64,000 bases of DNA from Cryphonectria parasitica EP155 (Eukaryota; Ascomycota; Sordariomycetes; Diaporthales; Cryphonectriaceae). The stretch lies in NCBI RefSeq assembly GCF_011745365.1, contig NW_024468913.1, forward strand, positions 4,273,671 through 4,337,670, given 5' to 3'. Of the stretch, positions 21,714 to 32,921 are shown one piece after another; position 1 is the first letter of the stretch, and the number at the start of each line of letters is the position of its first letter. The position numbers and the translations under genes were made by a program. The notes beneath the pieces were generated by a model. That model did no database searches. It was not told where the DNA came from and saw only the letters and a program-made list of their open reading frames with translations.

Positions 21714-22700
21714 TAGGGACATGCAAATTCTGGGGTGACTGCGAGTGGTGGTGGTGGTAGACGGGGCTGGCAACGACAACTTGGATGAACTAATTAGGTC
21801 GAGGACGGGGCGATCTGGCGAGGTGCAGACAAAAAGCCCAGGTCGGCAGCAACAGGACCGGGCATGTATGAGATATTCAGGAAGCTTCTTTCGACAGGCA
21901 GAGGGAGGGAATTGGCATACGTCCAATGGGTGCGGACAAGAATAGAATCTGTGAGGTGAAAATGGTTCAACAATCGTACATGATCGAGCCTGGCCTGTGC
22001 GACTATCAACCCAGACCCTATCTACTATCCACGCACCCCGCCCTCCTTATTACTGAGATCCGACCAAGGCTGGGATGATCAAGGAGGGGTCTTGTAGCAT
22101 GGACCGGCCCGAGCAACTAACGCACTGGTGCCCAAGTGAGAAATGGAATGATGACGAGATCACCTTTAGAAAGTCCAGTAATCCCACTACTCTCATTCAT
22201 TACACTCTCGCGCAAATAAACGGAGAGGCACCATGCAGGTGGAGAGGCTCACTCTTCCGCAACAGACGGGCAGAGATTACAGACTTTGATTTTTTGTATC
22301 ATCTGTTCTTTTTTCGCCCTCCAGGGCGGTTGATTGATCACTACTTCCCTGCAGCCTCCTCATCCCGCGGACGGTCCAATCAATCTGCTGCACTTACGTC
22401 CTGGTGTCCGTACTTGGGCCTGTGCATGTGTTACTCGTGTGCGCGTGCGAGTGTGTGTGCCTACAGCTCTAGCTCTTGTGTCGCCTCCCGTCCCGTCACT
22501 ATCCCTCTGAGCAGCGAGTCACCTTTTCTCTTTTCTTCTTGTATCGCGCCATCACCATCATCACTCCTTTGTGTCTGACCGCGTCACCTACTTCTCACCA
22601 CTGCAGACGAAGGCGAGGAACCGACCTTGGGCTCAAATCAGTACTCTGTGCTACAACATGAGAAACAGGTCGGGGTAGAAAACGATATGGAACCAAGACC
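21714..22700. other. Intergenic between tandem genes
   Basis: Downstream of PRP19 and upstream of the Slx5-like gene. The right part (22,390-22,640) is CT-rich with TG/CG-rich patches, typical of a fungal promoter and 5' leader. No gene seen. Confidence 0.5.
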
Positions 22701-25144
22701 ATGAATTACGACGATTTTGTTCCGAATATTGGTACTGCACGTTCCGGCCATCTGCACCCTGGTGCTGCCCACAACAACAACCACGCCTTCGACCCTGACC
22801 CTGACCCTTACCGTATCGACACCAGCAGCGGCAGTCTCGGCCTCGACGCCAACTACAGCCACCCACACAGCGTTTCATCATCACACATGTCCTGGCGACC
22901 TCTCGACGAATTCCCTCGTCTAGACCGAGCCGGCGGACTAGGGAACGAGGAGGCTCTACAAGAGGGATATTCTGCTGGGCGGGACGATTTTGTGATTGAA
23001 TCAGATAGGGCAGACGACCTCGTCGAGGGACACCAACACTCTGGCCCGACTCGACGTCACTACGGCTACAACAGTGGCCACCCCGACGACAGACAGCGAG
23101 AGGACAGCCTTGGCGCCACCTCTCTCGCCTCCACTGCCTTCGTGCCCCCCTCTCCGGTCGATTCAGGCTCCCTCGAAGTCCACACCGCTGCACCTTCTTT
23201 CTCGTCTCTCTCCCCCATCTCTCTGGATTCAATCTCCGAATCTGGGTTTGGCTCTTCTTTCAATCTTCTTGTCGACTTTGATCCAGCCTCGAGTTCTGGC
23301 CCTGCCTCGGCAGCATCCCAAGAACTTGCACGCCCACACGACCGGAGCAGACCTTTGGAGCATATAGACGTCAGCCACCCGCCACGACGCTCCAGCCTCA
23401 CGCCGACCATTCACCCGAACCGGCGCCTACCCCAGCCTCAGTACTCCGTCCCACTTCAAAATCGCCCAGCGTACCAATCCGCCGGCCGCAACAGCTTTAA
23501 TCACATCTTTTCCTCGTCATCGCCAGACGACGACCGGGACATCGCACCTTCTCAGCCAAGAGTTCGACCGGCTCGATACCAAATCCAAGCGAGCTCCGAC
23601 TCTTCTGGAGACGACCTGTCAGACCAAGAACATAATCACCGTGCCGCCGAGAACGTACGAGCCTCCTTTGCTGCTGGTCAACCCAGCTCAGATCCGGTGA
23701 CTTTGGACGACAGCGAGGATTTAGAGGAGGAGGAGGAGGAGGCGGAGGAGAGAGAAGATATTCTTGCGCCGCACGAACGACGACTGCATTACCTAGTGGC
23801 CAACGGGGCTGCAAGAGCATATCGGGAGGGTAGCATGCCGCACCCAAACAGAGACGGAGATGGTGGGAGGCCGACCCCCGCCCTGGACTGGGGCTCTGAC
23901 TCGGAGTTTGTGTCGGACGAGGATGGAGATGATGAGCTGATTGAGGTGGTTTTGGACCGCCAGATGCAGGCTCCTCCTGTGCAACGCCAGCAGAGCCAAC
24001 AGCAGAGGCATCCCACGCGTTCTGGGCAGGCCAGACAATCCGCCCATCGTCACAATAACGCTGCGCAGCAAAGACAAGGCGTCGATGTGATCGATCTCAC
24101 CGAGGAACCAGAGAGCCCGGTCCTACTCCACCAGCGCCCTATTCACCTTCAACGAGCCATCGTTGTCGATAACATCCGCAACATTGAGGGTCAAGGGCAG
24201 GGTGGACAGCAAGGACTCCCGCCGAATCCGCGTAGACAAACATCACAAATCGCACGTACCCCGTCGCTTACCCGCAGTGACGGCAGCGTCTTGAGAGGGC
24301 AGCGCGACACCCCTGTCATTGATCTTACCAACAGTTCTGATGAGCTTGATGTTGAGTTCGAAGAAGTTGACATCCCAGCCGACCGTCGCTTGCCTGCCCC
24401 CCGGTCTGCCGCCCAACGAAATCACAGACGAAGCGTCGAATTTATCGGTCTCGGCCGTGGCTTCATCCCAGGCTTCCCTAGACTGGGCAACATAAGCAGC
24501 TTTCGAGGCCTCTTCCCCGATTTTCTCAGCGCTCATTTCGGTCATCAAGAAGCCGATCTCCAAATTATCGAGGCTCACCAATTTGCAATGAATGCAAACC
24601 CTCTTGCGGGCAACCAGCCCGAGTTCAACTACCAGGCGAACGGCTTTGGTGGTCTGGCCGGTCGCCAGCCCACTCCCAAACCCGACTTCGAGCCCCCTCC
24701 TCCTGCCCGACCAGGCTTTACCCGCCACACTGGCCCTGACAGGGATACGAATGACGAGATGGTCGTTGTTTGCGCTAGCTGCGACAATGAACTGAAATAC
24801 TCGGCCGCCGCCGCCGATGACGACGGTGCCCGTCCCGCCAAGCGCCCCAGAAATAAGAAGGATCGCGAGGAGCACCACTTCTGGGCCGTGAAGGGCTGTG
24901 GTCACGTGAGTCCCTCCCTACTGATCCAGACGAAGCATTCGGTTCGTACTTGCTAAGAGTGTATTTGGTCTAGGTCTACTGTCGAGACTGCTACGAGAAT
25001 CGCAGGAAGTACAAAAGCAAGGACTACGACAAGCTTGGATTTCGGGTTAACTACTCATACAAGACGCCAAAGGTCTTTTGTGCGGTTGATGCTTGCGACT
25101 CGGACGTAACCAACAACCAAAGCTGGGTCGGCATCTTCATATAA
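22701..25144 (+). CDS. RING-type, SIM-containing protein (Slx5-like STUbL subunit; 'cell cycle control protein' of fungal annotations)
   Basis: Two exons, 22701-24905 and 24974-25144, coding 791 residues; the intron splits GCGH and VYCRDCY. Most of the protein is disordered, with an acidic run (DDSEDLEEEEEEAEE near residue 340) and Gln-rich parts. Two textbook SUMO-interacting motifs followed by acidic or Ser residues are visible: DVIDLTEEPES (about residue 462) and TPVIDLTNSSDELD (about 537). Weaker candidates are ELIEVVLD and AIVVDN. The C-terminus has a RING-like metal site: CASC (about 690), then GCGHVYCRDC, then CAVDAC, ending SWVGIFI. Tandem SIMs plus a C-terminal RING are the design of SUMO-targeted ubiquitin ligases (yeast Slx5, RNF4), nuclear proteins acting on sumoylated targets in genome stability. 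Slx5-like is an inference from architecture; the partner Slx8 is not in this window. Confidence 0.78.
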
Positions 25145-25551
25145 CTGAGCTGCGTCACCGCAGACGTTTTCCGACCTTCTTTCCTCGACGACTCAAATAC
25201 TAGTTTCTGAACAATAGCACATTTGCATGGCGTTGGGGGAATTCTTACGTCTCTGGTTTCAGGCATGGCATCATGGCGATGGACAAGGACGGTGTTACAG
25301 GCTTGGTAGCGAATGTCACGGAAAGGTGCTAAATGACGGGCTCGTCAATGTGCTTATTGGGAGGGAGCTTAGGTCGACACATCGGTGCTCATGGTGGTGA
25401 GCATTTCAGGTGTTGCAATTCTTGTCAGCGCGTATTCCTTGGCTGCACAGCCTCCTCAGTCAGCTCTGGCAGATTTTCTAGTGCTTCTGTATGAAGAGCA
25501 ATAAGTGGCCCTGTTTTATTTCATCTGCAGATCTGTCGCATATTTCCACTG

Positions 25552-25641
25552 CTTGCCTACTTTGCCTACCTTGCCTACCTTGCCTACCTTGCCTACCTTG
25601 CCTACCTTGCCTACCTTGCCTACCTTGCCTACCTTGCCTGC
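25552..25641 (+). repeat. 9-bp minisatellite, about 10 copies
   Basis: Unit CTTGCCTAC repeated head to tail about ten times with one or two variants (second unit TTTGCCTAC, last unit CTTGCCTGC). The length being a multiple of 3 leaves all frames open (for example a repeated Leu-Pro-Thr), which explains the local long frames. Confidence 0.95.
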
Positions 25642-26177
25642 CTTGGTTCCCACCCTCCGCGGCCCTGGTCTGTGTGGCAGCTCTCTTGCTCGCCTTCGAA
25701 AATTAGGTATATCTCTCTGGATGGTGATGCTGTGGGCAATGGTCATTCCGTCACTGGCGGTGCATATGCCTAGAAACTTTGACTTTCCTCCGGTTCTGGC
25801 CAACTTGTTAGGCGGGTTGCGCATTCTAACCTCCCCCCAGGCCTCCACGGCATGTGAAGATTCCAGCACAACGAGCCCGAGAACAGCACCGAAGATGTAC
25901 GAACTTTCGGCTTTGAAGCAGCTGATGCCATCTTCCTGTTTGACATGATGACACTGCGTTACACCTAGTTCAGTGTGTTTCAAAACCAAGAAAGTCTCCA
26001 AGACTGAGCTGCGAGGCAGATTCAAGCGAGAGCATATTCATGGTTGCCACAACTATTCTGACGAACTCACAATGCCTTGCAATTATCTGAGTAATTCCTT
26101 ACTTGTTTGTCATACTTTTGTAATCGGTTACAACCCTGCTGTCAGCACTGCCCTCCTATGATTCTGCAAGGGGGAAA

Positions 26178-26426
26178 TGTCATCATCAATTGAAGATACT
26201 TTCGTAGAGGGGTGATTCTTGCTATATATAGTGTTGGGATGTTCAAGACAAAAGACTTCTCGAGGGGAAGAAACTTTAATAAACCTTCAACAAAGGTCTA
26301 CTAAAAACTTGGTATTTGTTGAGTGTCGATTACGGGGTCAAAGGTAAGTACTTACCCTTTGGGGGGTCTCCCTATCCTGCTGGAGGACTCTGCTGGCGGT
26401 TGCTTCTGGCCCTCGATTCCATAACA
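26178..26426 (+). mobile_element. Possible solo LTR or small mobile-element remnant, about 249 bp
   Basis: Starts TGTCATCATC and ends CCATAACA, with a TATA-like CTATATATAG (about 26,222) and an AATAAA (about 26,278), the layout of an LTR. The two outer edges form an 8-bp inverted repeat, GGAAATGT (26,173) and ACATTTCC (26,424-26,431). No direct target duplication is seen, so a short inverted-repeat element is equally possible. Confidence 0.35.
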
Positions 26427-26667
26427 TTTCCCTGACGATCAATAAAGGATTTATGATTGATAAGGCTCCGCGTTAAATCCCATGGTAAAAAGAGACTGCG
26501 TCGATGGAATTGGAAGCCCTAGGTGCAGCAGATATGAGTTACACTTTGCGGACAAGGCAGGCGATCACAATTCCTGAATCGTTCAGATGAGAAACCATCA
26601 TTTGTGTATTATGATAGAAGAGGCTAAGAATGGTTCCCCTGGGTCAGCTTCTATGGCAGATGAGCAA

Positions 26668-27905
26668 TTACATGAAGCCAAGGTCCTCGCTCCTGCCCTT
26701 TGATGTCAAGTCCAGATACGGGGCTTCCCCAAGACTACAAACTCTATCACCGGCGCGAGCCTCCACATAATCATAAGTAGCGCAGTGCCACATGGAACGG
26801 TTGTCCCATATGGCTAGATCGTTCGCTCGCCACTTGAACCGAACCTGAGCGTCGTGGTTTTGCGTGACTATGTTAAAGAGATAGCCCAGTAGGAGATCAG
26901 ACTCATCCTTGGTTACTCCGTTGATTCTCTTGGTGAAGCCCTTATTGACGTAGACGGATTTCCAACCTGTCACAGGGTTGGTCCTGACCACAGGATGGAT
27001 GGCTGTCAGCCTGTCTCCCTGATTCAACGCGTTTCCTCTGATGCCCTTCCTCAGTGGGTTCCCAAGGCGTGCGGCCTCATCGAGGAAAAACGTTGCATCA
27101 TGAGTCGCTGTGAGAGATTCCAGCATGGTTCGCATAGCAGGCGATAACCTGTCGTAGATCTCGTAGCCAGAAGCCCAAAGAGTATCCCCTCCCGTCGGCG
27201 GTAGAGTGTGGATCTTTAGCATGGCGTAGTCTGATGGCACAGGTTCGAAGCTGATATCGGTATGCCATCCGGCCGATGCAAATCTGCTGACGTCCGAGAG
27301 CTGGTGCGTCAGGCCACCGCCCTTCTTCTGCTTCTCGCTGCTGATGACGGATATTTGGTCGCCGAGCTCACTCCCCTCCTCTGTCAAGGGGTGAATGTGA
27401 AGGCCGGACGATTCAGGCTGCCCCCAAGCCGGTCAGCGAGTGATTAATTCCATGCATACCTGCTCAATGCCGTGTGAAATACGTTCAACGATACTGGAGC
27501 AAACTTACACATCCAGACAGCTCTGTTATCCGCAGCATCAGATCTTTCATCTCAGTTGGCGTAACATTTTGATCACGAAGAAAAACCACTCCCCGTTGCG
27601 AGACTGTAGAAATCTAATGTCAGCCCAGCCCAAACCAGATCGCAGCTGCAAAGGGAAGAAGAATTGGTGGACTGACTTGTGACAGCAAGGTCTCTTATAG
27701 TGTCATCGTTGCTTGTTAGAAGATCTCTCACTTGTAGGCCTTCATATTCACGACCGATCACCGGTGTCAAATCTTGGTGCTTGAAATTATCCAAACTGCC
27801 ACTGTACTTGAGCGGCTTGAGAAGACGCGTACGCGCTTGAGTATTCCCGCCCAAGAATTGGCCACCAAGTTGCTCCTCGCTGGTCGGAGACTTGACCGAA
27901 GGCAT
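26668..27905 (-). CDS. TauD/TfdA-type Fe(II)/2-oxoglutarate dioxygenase
   Basis: Three exons on the minus strand: 27905-27677, 27603-27509, 27417-26668, coding 357 residues with all joints in phase. The N-terminal part carries GREYEGLQVRDLL and GVVFLRDQNVTPTEM, both usual in fungal TauD proteins. Iron ligands are His160 and Asp162 in AGWHTDISFEP and His309 in RSMWHCATYDY; Arg323, 14 residues further on, is at the place of the 2-oxoglutarate-binding Arg. Fungal members oxidise taurine and other sulfonates, sulfate esters or small carboxylates; the substrate cannot be read from the sequence. No signal peptide. It is divergent from the Kv-beta-like reductase at 29,067. Confidence 0.88.
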
Positions 27906-29066
27906 GGCTACTGTTGTTATTTCTCGTTTCCCTTTTTTCTTCTTCTTCTTTTCCTGGGGAGGATTGACTGATCTGATCTTGTAACAGAAAATAGATGGCT
28001 ACGTCGAGTAGGTCAATAAAAGGTCCGTATGCGACGAGGATTGACGACGCTATTTAAGCTGTGAATGAGGCAACAGGGCAGTACCCCGCAGAGATGCCCC
28101 GAGGTTACATTTGTTTTTCAGGCCCGATGAATGACAATGTGTGAGGAATACAGTCATTAATCAGTGATAACGGAGAAATTGCGTGATCAATGTGGGTGGG
28201 TTCCTCCTTCTGAACGGCTTCATCCGCAGCGGCCTTTTTAGCCTGTCGCCCTGCATTTGCAATGACGGGCAGGTTGTAGAGAGATCATACGAGAGAACTG
28301 TAGAAGAGAAGAAGAGAAAGTCAAACAGAAACAGGAAGAAAGAGAGCCGTCCTTCGGGTTTCGTGATCACACATTTCATGGCCTTTCAAAAAGCAGCAAT
28401 GATAATTTACCACATATCTTATATAGACTTCCTGCTACTATAGCTAGTCAATTAGGCGGTCCATGATGGCTCGACCTTCATGGTCAATAATATTCACGAA
28501 GGAGGAACACCGCATTTGGGCTTCCACGGATTTTTTCGTATTCATAGTGCAGCTTGATGGATACCAACTACTTAAATACCTAATCAACACAGATAGCGAT
28601 TCTCACAGTGCAAGGGGAACACAGGCTATGGGCATCACTGCAACGATTGAGATCATGGAAGCGAAATACACTCTAAACTGCAGTCTTGATCAAGGCAGTA
28701 TCCATCCTAATTTCCTCTGCCGGATTCATATTTTATTCTGCTCGTTTTGCGGTGATTTACTGTGGCTAGCGTGCCTGACAAGCCTGGGCCCACAGTTTCT
28801 GCGATGCCGAGAGTTTCTCCATGGCTTCATCATAGTCGCGGAGAAAATGGTTGTGGAAGTCGTAGCGGGGTAAAAGATAAGATGTCCTGTCCTGTCCTGT
28901 CACCAGATATTAGTGAGATCTTTTCACTCGAAGTTCACTCCGTCGATCGGCACAGCTGCCCATCCTAAAACGACATCTCGAAGACTTATCCGTCCGGTGA
29001 TCTCACAAGGGCCTGACTCTGTTATAATATTTACCTGGCAGTCACATAGGGACCTGATTCAGCACA
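27906..29066. promoter_or_regulatory. Divergent upstream region, TauD / AKR
   Basis: 1.16 kb between two start codons pointing apart. It contains a short tandem TGTCC run (about 28,881-28,900) and pyrimidine-rich stretches. Open frames at 28,183-28,968 lack protein-like features. Shared control of both genes is possible but not shown. Confidence 0.4.
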
Positions 29067-30514
29067 ATGGCGTGGGAAGAGCCTCGCAAGACTGGCATGG
29101 CCTACCGCAGGCTTGGTATGGTTATTGCACCGAGAACACACGAACACAGAGGGCTGATGAAGTTCAGGGAATTCGGGCCTGCATGTTTCCGTACTTGGGC
29201 TGGGTGGCTGGCTCACGTAAGTGCTCTGGAATTGATTAGGGGAGCCAAGGGAAATGTCTGAAGGGCCACGCGATGTGCTGACAATCAAGAACAGCTTTGG
29301 TGGGCAGCTCGGGAATGGTGCGTGAGCTGCTGTTAATTATCTCGAGAAACTGACCGACCTGGACACTCATACGTATAGTGATCAGAAAGCACAATGGCGT
29401 GTATGAAGCAGGCATACGATCTCGGTATCAACTTCTTCGATACTGCTGAGAGGTGCGTAGGGTCTCTGGCACTTTTCCACGGCACTGTACTGACACTCTT
29501 CTCTCGCAGCTATGCCGCTGGTCAGTCTGAGGTGGTTATGGGACAGGCCATCAAGAAATTTGGGTGGAGTCGTAGCGATATTGTGGTGAGCACCAAGCTC
29601 AACTGGGGAGCCCACAACGGAGAGGTGCTGGTCAACAATCACGGGCTGTCAAGAAAGCACATCATCGAGGGACTCCGTGCGTCGCTGAAGAGGTTGGACC
29701 TGGAGTATGTCGACGTGGTGTTTGCCGTAAGTTGTCCCCCGCGGCCTGACCATGACCACTTGAAAGTGTGCATGGCTGATATCACCCAAACAGCATCGGC
29801 CAGATAGACTCACACCGATCGAAGAGACAGTCAGAGCCTTTAACCATGTCATCGAAGTGAAAGGCTGGGCTCTGTATTGGGGCACAAGCGAGTGGGGGGC
29901 AGACGAAATTGCAGAGGCGTGCGGGATCGCAAAGCAGCTGGGGCTGATCCCACCCATAGCAGAGCAGCCGCACTATAACCTGCTGTCGAGGAAGAAGGTC
30001 GAAGGCGAGTTCCAGAGGCTATACAAGATGTTCGGTATCGGGTTGACCACATTCAGCCCGCTCCAGTTCGGATTGTTGAGCGGCAAGTACGATGACAGCC
30101 CGGATGAGCCACCAGCAGGATCACGATTTGCCAAGGGCGAAGATAAATTCGTCAGCTCGGTGAGGAGTTCATATGCGGACGAGCAGTGGCAGTCCACGAT
30201 AGCCAAGGCCAGGCAGTTGAAGGCAAGTTTTGATATCCAAATCCCCTGGTGATTAATTTGTGTATAGTACTCCGAGGCTAACATTGTGGCAGCCCATCGC
30301 AGACAAGCTGGGCATCACGCGGGCGCAGCTAGCCCTTGCATGGTGCCTGAAGAATGACAACGTATCAGCTGTCATCACAGGTGCATCGAGGCCCGACCAA
30401 GTGGTGGAGAATTGCGCAGCATTGAAGGCGATAGACAAGTTGACGCCCGATGTGCTGGCAGAGATTGACGAGATTGTGGGGAAGATAGACTTGGACCCGG
30501 CCAGGCAGGATTAG
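29067..30514 (+). CDS. Aldo/keto reductase, Kv-channel beta-subunit (AKR6) type
   Basis: Seven exons, all in phase, give 351 residues: 29067-29115, 29168-29216, 29295-29317, 29386-29452, 29510-29726, 29794-30222, 30293-30514. The joined N-terminus runs MAYRRLG / [17 protein letters not shown] / [20 protein letters not shown], as in fungal AKR6 enzymes. Catalytic residues: Asp in NFFDTAES, Tyr in SYAAGQSE, Lys in VSTKLNWG, His in [10 protein letters not shown]. Then come [43 protein letters not shown] and the NADPH-binding [15 protein letters not shown]. Fungal members are cytosolic NADPH-dependent carbonyl reductases. Two oddities: exon 3 is only 23 nt, and the last intron starts GCAAGT instead of GT. 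The gene is intact, unlike the AKR7-type gene at 10-11.5 kb. Confidence 0.9.
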
Positions 30515-31175
30515 TAGACTTTATGAGACTGGCCATTGGGATTCTGGAAGTTTCTCGTCAGATGGGGCAAAGACATCCCCCGCAGCTTGATCATGTCCAG
30601 CGTGCGCGAACTTGTTCACAAATTTTCGGCCGAATAGAACTGTTGGAAAGCATCTATTAGGTTACGTTGTTCCCTTGTTGAGACCTTGAGGCGAGCAAGA
30701 GAGGATGACCTGATATGAATCGTCTGTTGATTGAATAGGGTGAATATGGATAATCACTGAGATTGAGGAGAAGCCTGCTTGCAACAAGACACCAGAAAAT
30801 TATAAAGTGCCGAACTTATTACTAAACGCAGTAAACTATCGACAAGAACTCTAAAGTCCAGGATCAGGTGAATGACACGCTTTCCCTGTTGACTGTAGTG
30901 GCGTAGAATTGACGAAGCTCTTGATAATTATGCTGTCAATCAACTACCCAGGAAACTTTCTTTTTTTTTTGGGGGGGGGGGTGTTAAAAAAGGGGGATTG
31001 GAGTGCTCACTATTCGATTTTTTCGAAAATATACAATTACCCCTCTCTGGCCTCATTACCAAACTTGATGGCAAGTCGTCTCTCATTGCTAGCATTCCGG
31101 ATTAGTATCGTTATTTCGTCCCCCTCCCCTCCAAAGAGCCCTACACATCTGACTCAACTCTATAGACTACGCCTT
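30515..31175. other. Intergenic between convergent genes
   Basis: 3' flanks of the AKR6-type gene and the Zn2Cys6 gene. It holds a T run followed by 11 G (30,961-30,981). No gene seen. Confidence 0.5.
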
Positions 31176-32921
31176 TTACGACCCATTCCCCAATTGCATG
31201 AACATGATCTCCAAGTCCATACTGGGGTCGACGTTCACGTTGTAGCTAGGTTCTCGACGGATTTCTGGCCACACGGGCAGTTGCGCTGGAAAATTCAGCC
31301 TCGTGTCGAGATATGCTGGATATGATAGTCTCCCTCTTGGCGGACCAACTGCTCCAGAAGCAATGCCACTACCATCATCATCATCGTTGTCGTCATCATT
31401 GGCATCGTCACCATGGGTCTCTACAACCTCTAACACAAGTGGTGCTGCGGGAGATATCAGATTGGGCGGTCCGCCGCGCTCAACCTCGGCGATGCGGGCG
31501 CACAGCAATGTCAAGAGTGTCTTATTGCCTCCACGCGAGGACGCAAGGAGCTTCTGAAGCTGAACGAGCATGTCGACTGGCCTGGCCGTTATGCCGATGG
31601 AACTCCGTAGAAGATCCAGGTCCGTTGACAAGGCGTCTGTCAGAGCATTTGCCATTTCGTATATCTTCAACTCGATGGTCGGCCCGTGAGCCTCGAGTGC
31701 TGTCTTTGAATACCGGTTGATCTTGCTGAGAAAGTCGCTGATGATCCGACAGGTCTGGATCGCATGGTTGGTCTGCTTATAGGTCCTAGGGGGGTCTGTG
31801 GACACACGCCAGAGCACTGTTTGCATCCAAGATCTTGTGACCAGTATGTCAGCACTTTGGACTTCGTTGCTATCTTGCTCCTCGGCCGCCATCTCCTGCA
31901 GGCAATGTTGAATGTAGTCGAGGCGGCTGCTTCCTTGTGTGTCGCCCCTGCTATCGGCATATATCAAGTCGAATGCTCCGCCCTGGTCGAGTGTCCAGAA
32001 AAGCTCAACGAGTCTCTTGAACGCAGGCAGGATCTGCGCCTTGTCCTGTTCGCAGTCCAGTCCGCCCACTGGGGGAAAACTGGGCTGCCACGTCAAGATC
32101 GTGGGGAGCCTATGCAGCATGGCAACACCCCTCTCAGTGACGAATAATAACCACAGGATGCGGCTTCTCATCTGTTGCTCTTCTGCCGACAGGGAGGCGT
32201 AGGTTGACTGCCGTTGGAGGCCCATAATCTGTGCGATCGTTAAGGCTTCTCGGAGGAAGAGCAGAGACTTGCTGCCTCCCGGGCTAAGATTTTCGTGATA
32301 GATGTGCTGAAAGAAGGATATACGAAGCATGTTGAGGTTCATGATGGGCCCTCCATCCCCGCCCTGCAGCGATGCTTTGGCGTTCTGACATTCGGCAGCC
32401 ATGGACGCCGCCGTGGCTGGATCATCATCATCCGTCCTGCCTTCAAAAGGCAGCTTAAGCTGTGCAATAATGGCGGCACATATAGCGTTTGCGAGCGCAA
32501 AGTTTTCCACATCTGCCTGGTCCCGCAGCAGCCTGGCGATCACATTGTCCACACTGAGGATGGGCCACACTGGGAAGAGCCGGTGGTTGTAGAGGCAGAG
32601 CCGGACGATCAGGGAGGAGACCGGGGTTCTCCCGCGCTCCGAATGGTTGCCTCGGCCAGCTGATGAGCCCTCTAGAGAGCCGGCGCCGGTCGAGTTCTGG
32701 CTCTGGCTCGGACGCTGACTCTCTTGGAAGGTCTGGATCTGAGCCAGCGTTTTGGCCCGCAAACTGCGGGGGCCACGGATTCCCTGCAGTTTGTTGAAGG
32801 TGCACTCGATGCCAACGGAAGAGCACCTTGTGCAGGGAGGCGTCTCTGAACACCTCACCTTGCGGATCTTGCAGCCATCGCACGCCCTGCTGCCGATCTT
32901 GCGCCGAGGTGTTGACGACAT
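31176..32921 (-). CDS. Zn2Cys6 transcription factor with fungal_trans domain (581 aa)
   Basis: One exon on the minus strand. The N-terminus has the binuclear zinc cluster C-x2-C-x6-C-x5-C-x2-C-x6-C at Cys14, 17, 24, 30, 33 and 40 (CDGCKIRKVRC, CTRCSSVGIEC), followed by a basic linker. The middle homology (fungal_trans) region includes PIMNLNMLRISFFQHIYHE, SKSLLFLREALTIAQIMGLQ and MRSRILWLLFVTERGVAMLH. The tail has an Asp/Asn run (DDANDDDNDDDDG). Such proteins bind CGG-containing sites and control metabolic genes. It lies convergent to the AKR6-type gene, so regulation of AKR and TauD is a reasonable guess without direct evidence. Confidence 0.93.
   Translation of the reverse strand: MSSTPRRKIGSRACDGCKIRKVRCSETPPCTRCSSVGIECTFNKLQGIRGPRSLRAKTLAQIQTFQESQRPSQSQNSTGAGSLEGSSAGRGNHSERGRTPVSSLIVRLCLYNHRLFPVWPILSVDNVIARLLRDQADVENFALANAICAAIIAQLKLPFEGRTDDDDPATAASMAAECQNAKASLQGGDGGPIMNLNMLRISFFQHIYHENLSPGGSKSLLFLREALTIAQIMGLQRQSTYASLSAEEQQMRSRILWLLFVTERGVAMLHRLPTILTWQPSFPPVGGLDCEQDKAQILPAFKRLVELFWTLDQGGAFDLIYADSRGDTQGSSRLDYIQHCLQEMAAEEQDSNEVQSADILVTRSWMQTVLWRVSTDPPRTYKQTNHAIQTCRIISDFLSKINRYSKTALEAHGPTIELKIYEMANALTDALSTDLDLLRSSIGITARPVDMLVQLQKLLASSRGGNKTLLTLLCARIAEVERGGPPNLISPAAPLVLEVVETHGDDANDDDNDDDDGSGIASGAVGPPRGRLSYPAYLDTRLNFPAQLPVWPEIRREPSYNVNVDPSMDLEIMFMQLGNGS

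Larger units (their letters stand above)
25145..26667. other. Intergenic between convergent genes, with repeats
   Basis: 3' flanks of the Slx5-like gene and the TauD gene. It contains the 9-bp minisatellite and a possible solo LTR, both entered separately. Open frames across 25,505-26,025 arise from the minisatellite. Confidence 0.5.

Noticed and set aside
28183..28968. Plus-strand ORFs between TauD and the AKR6-type gene
   Set aside because: No domain, no convincing introns, composition of non-coding DNA; they fall in a divergent promoter region.
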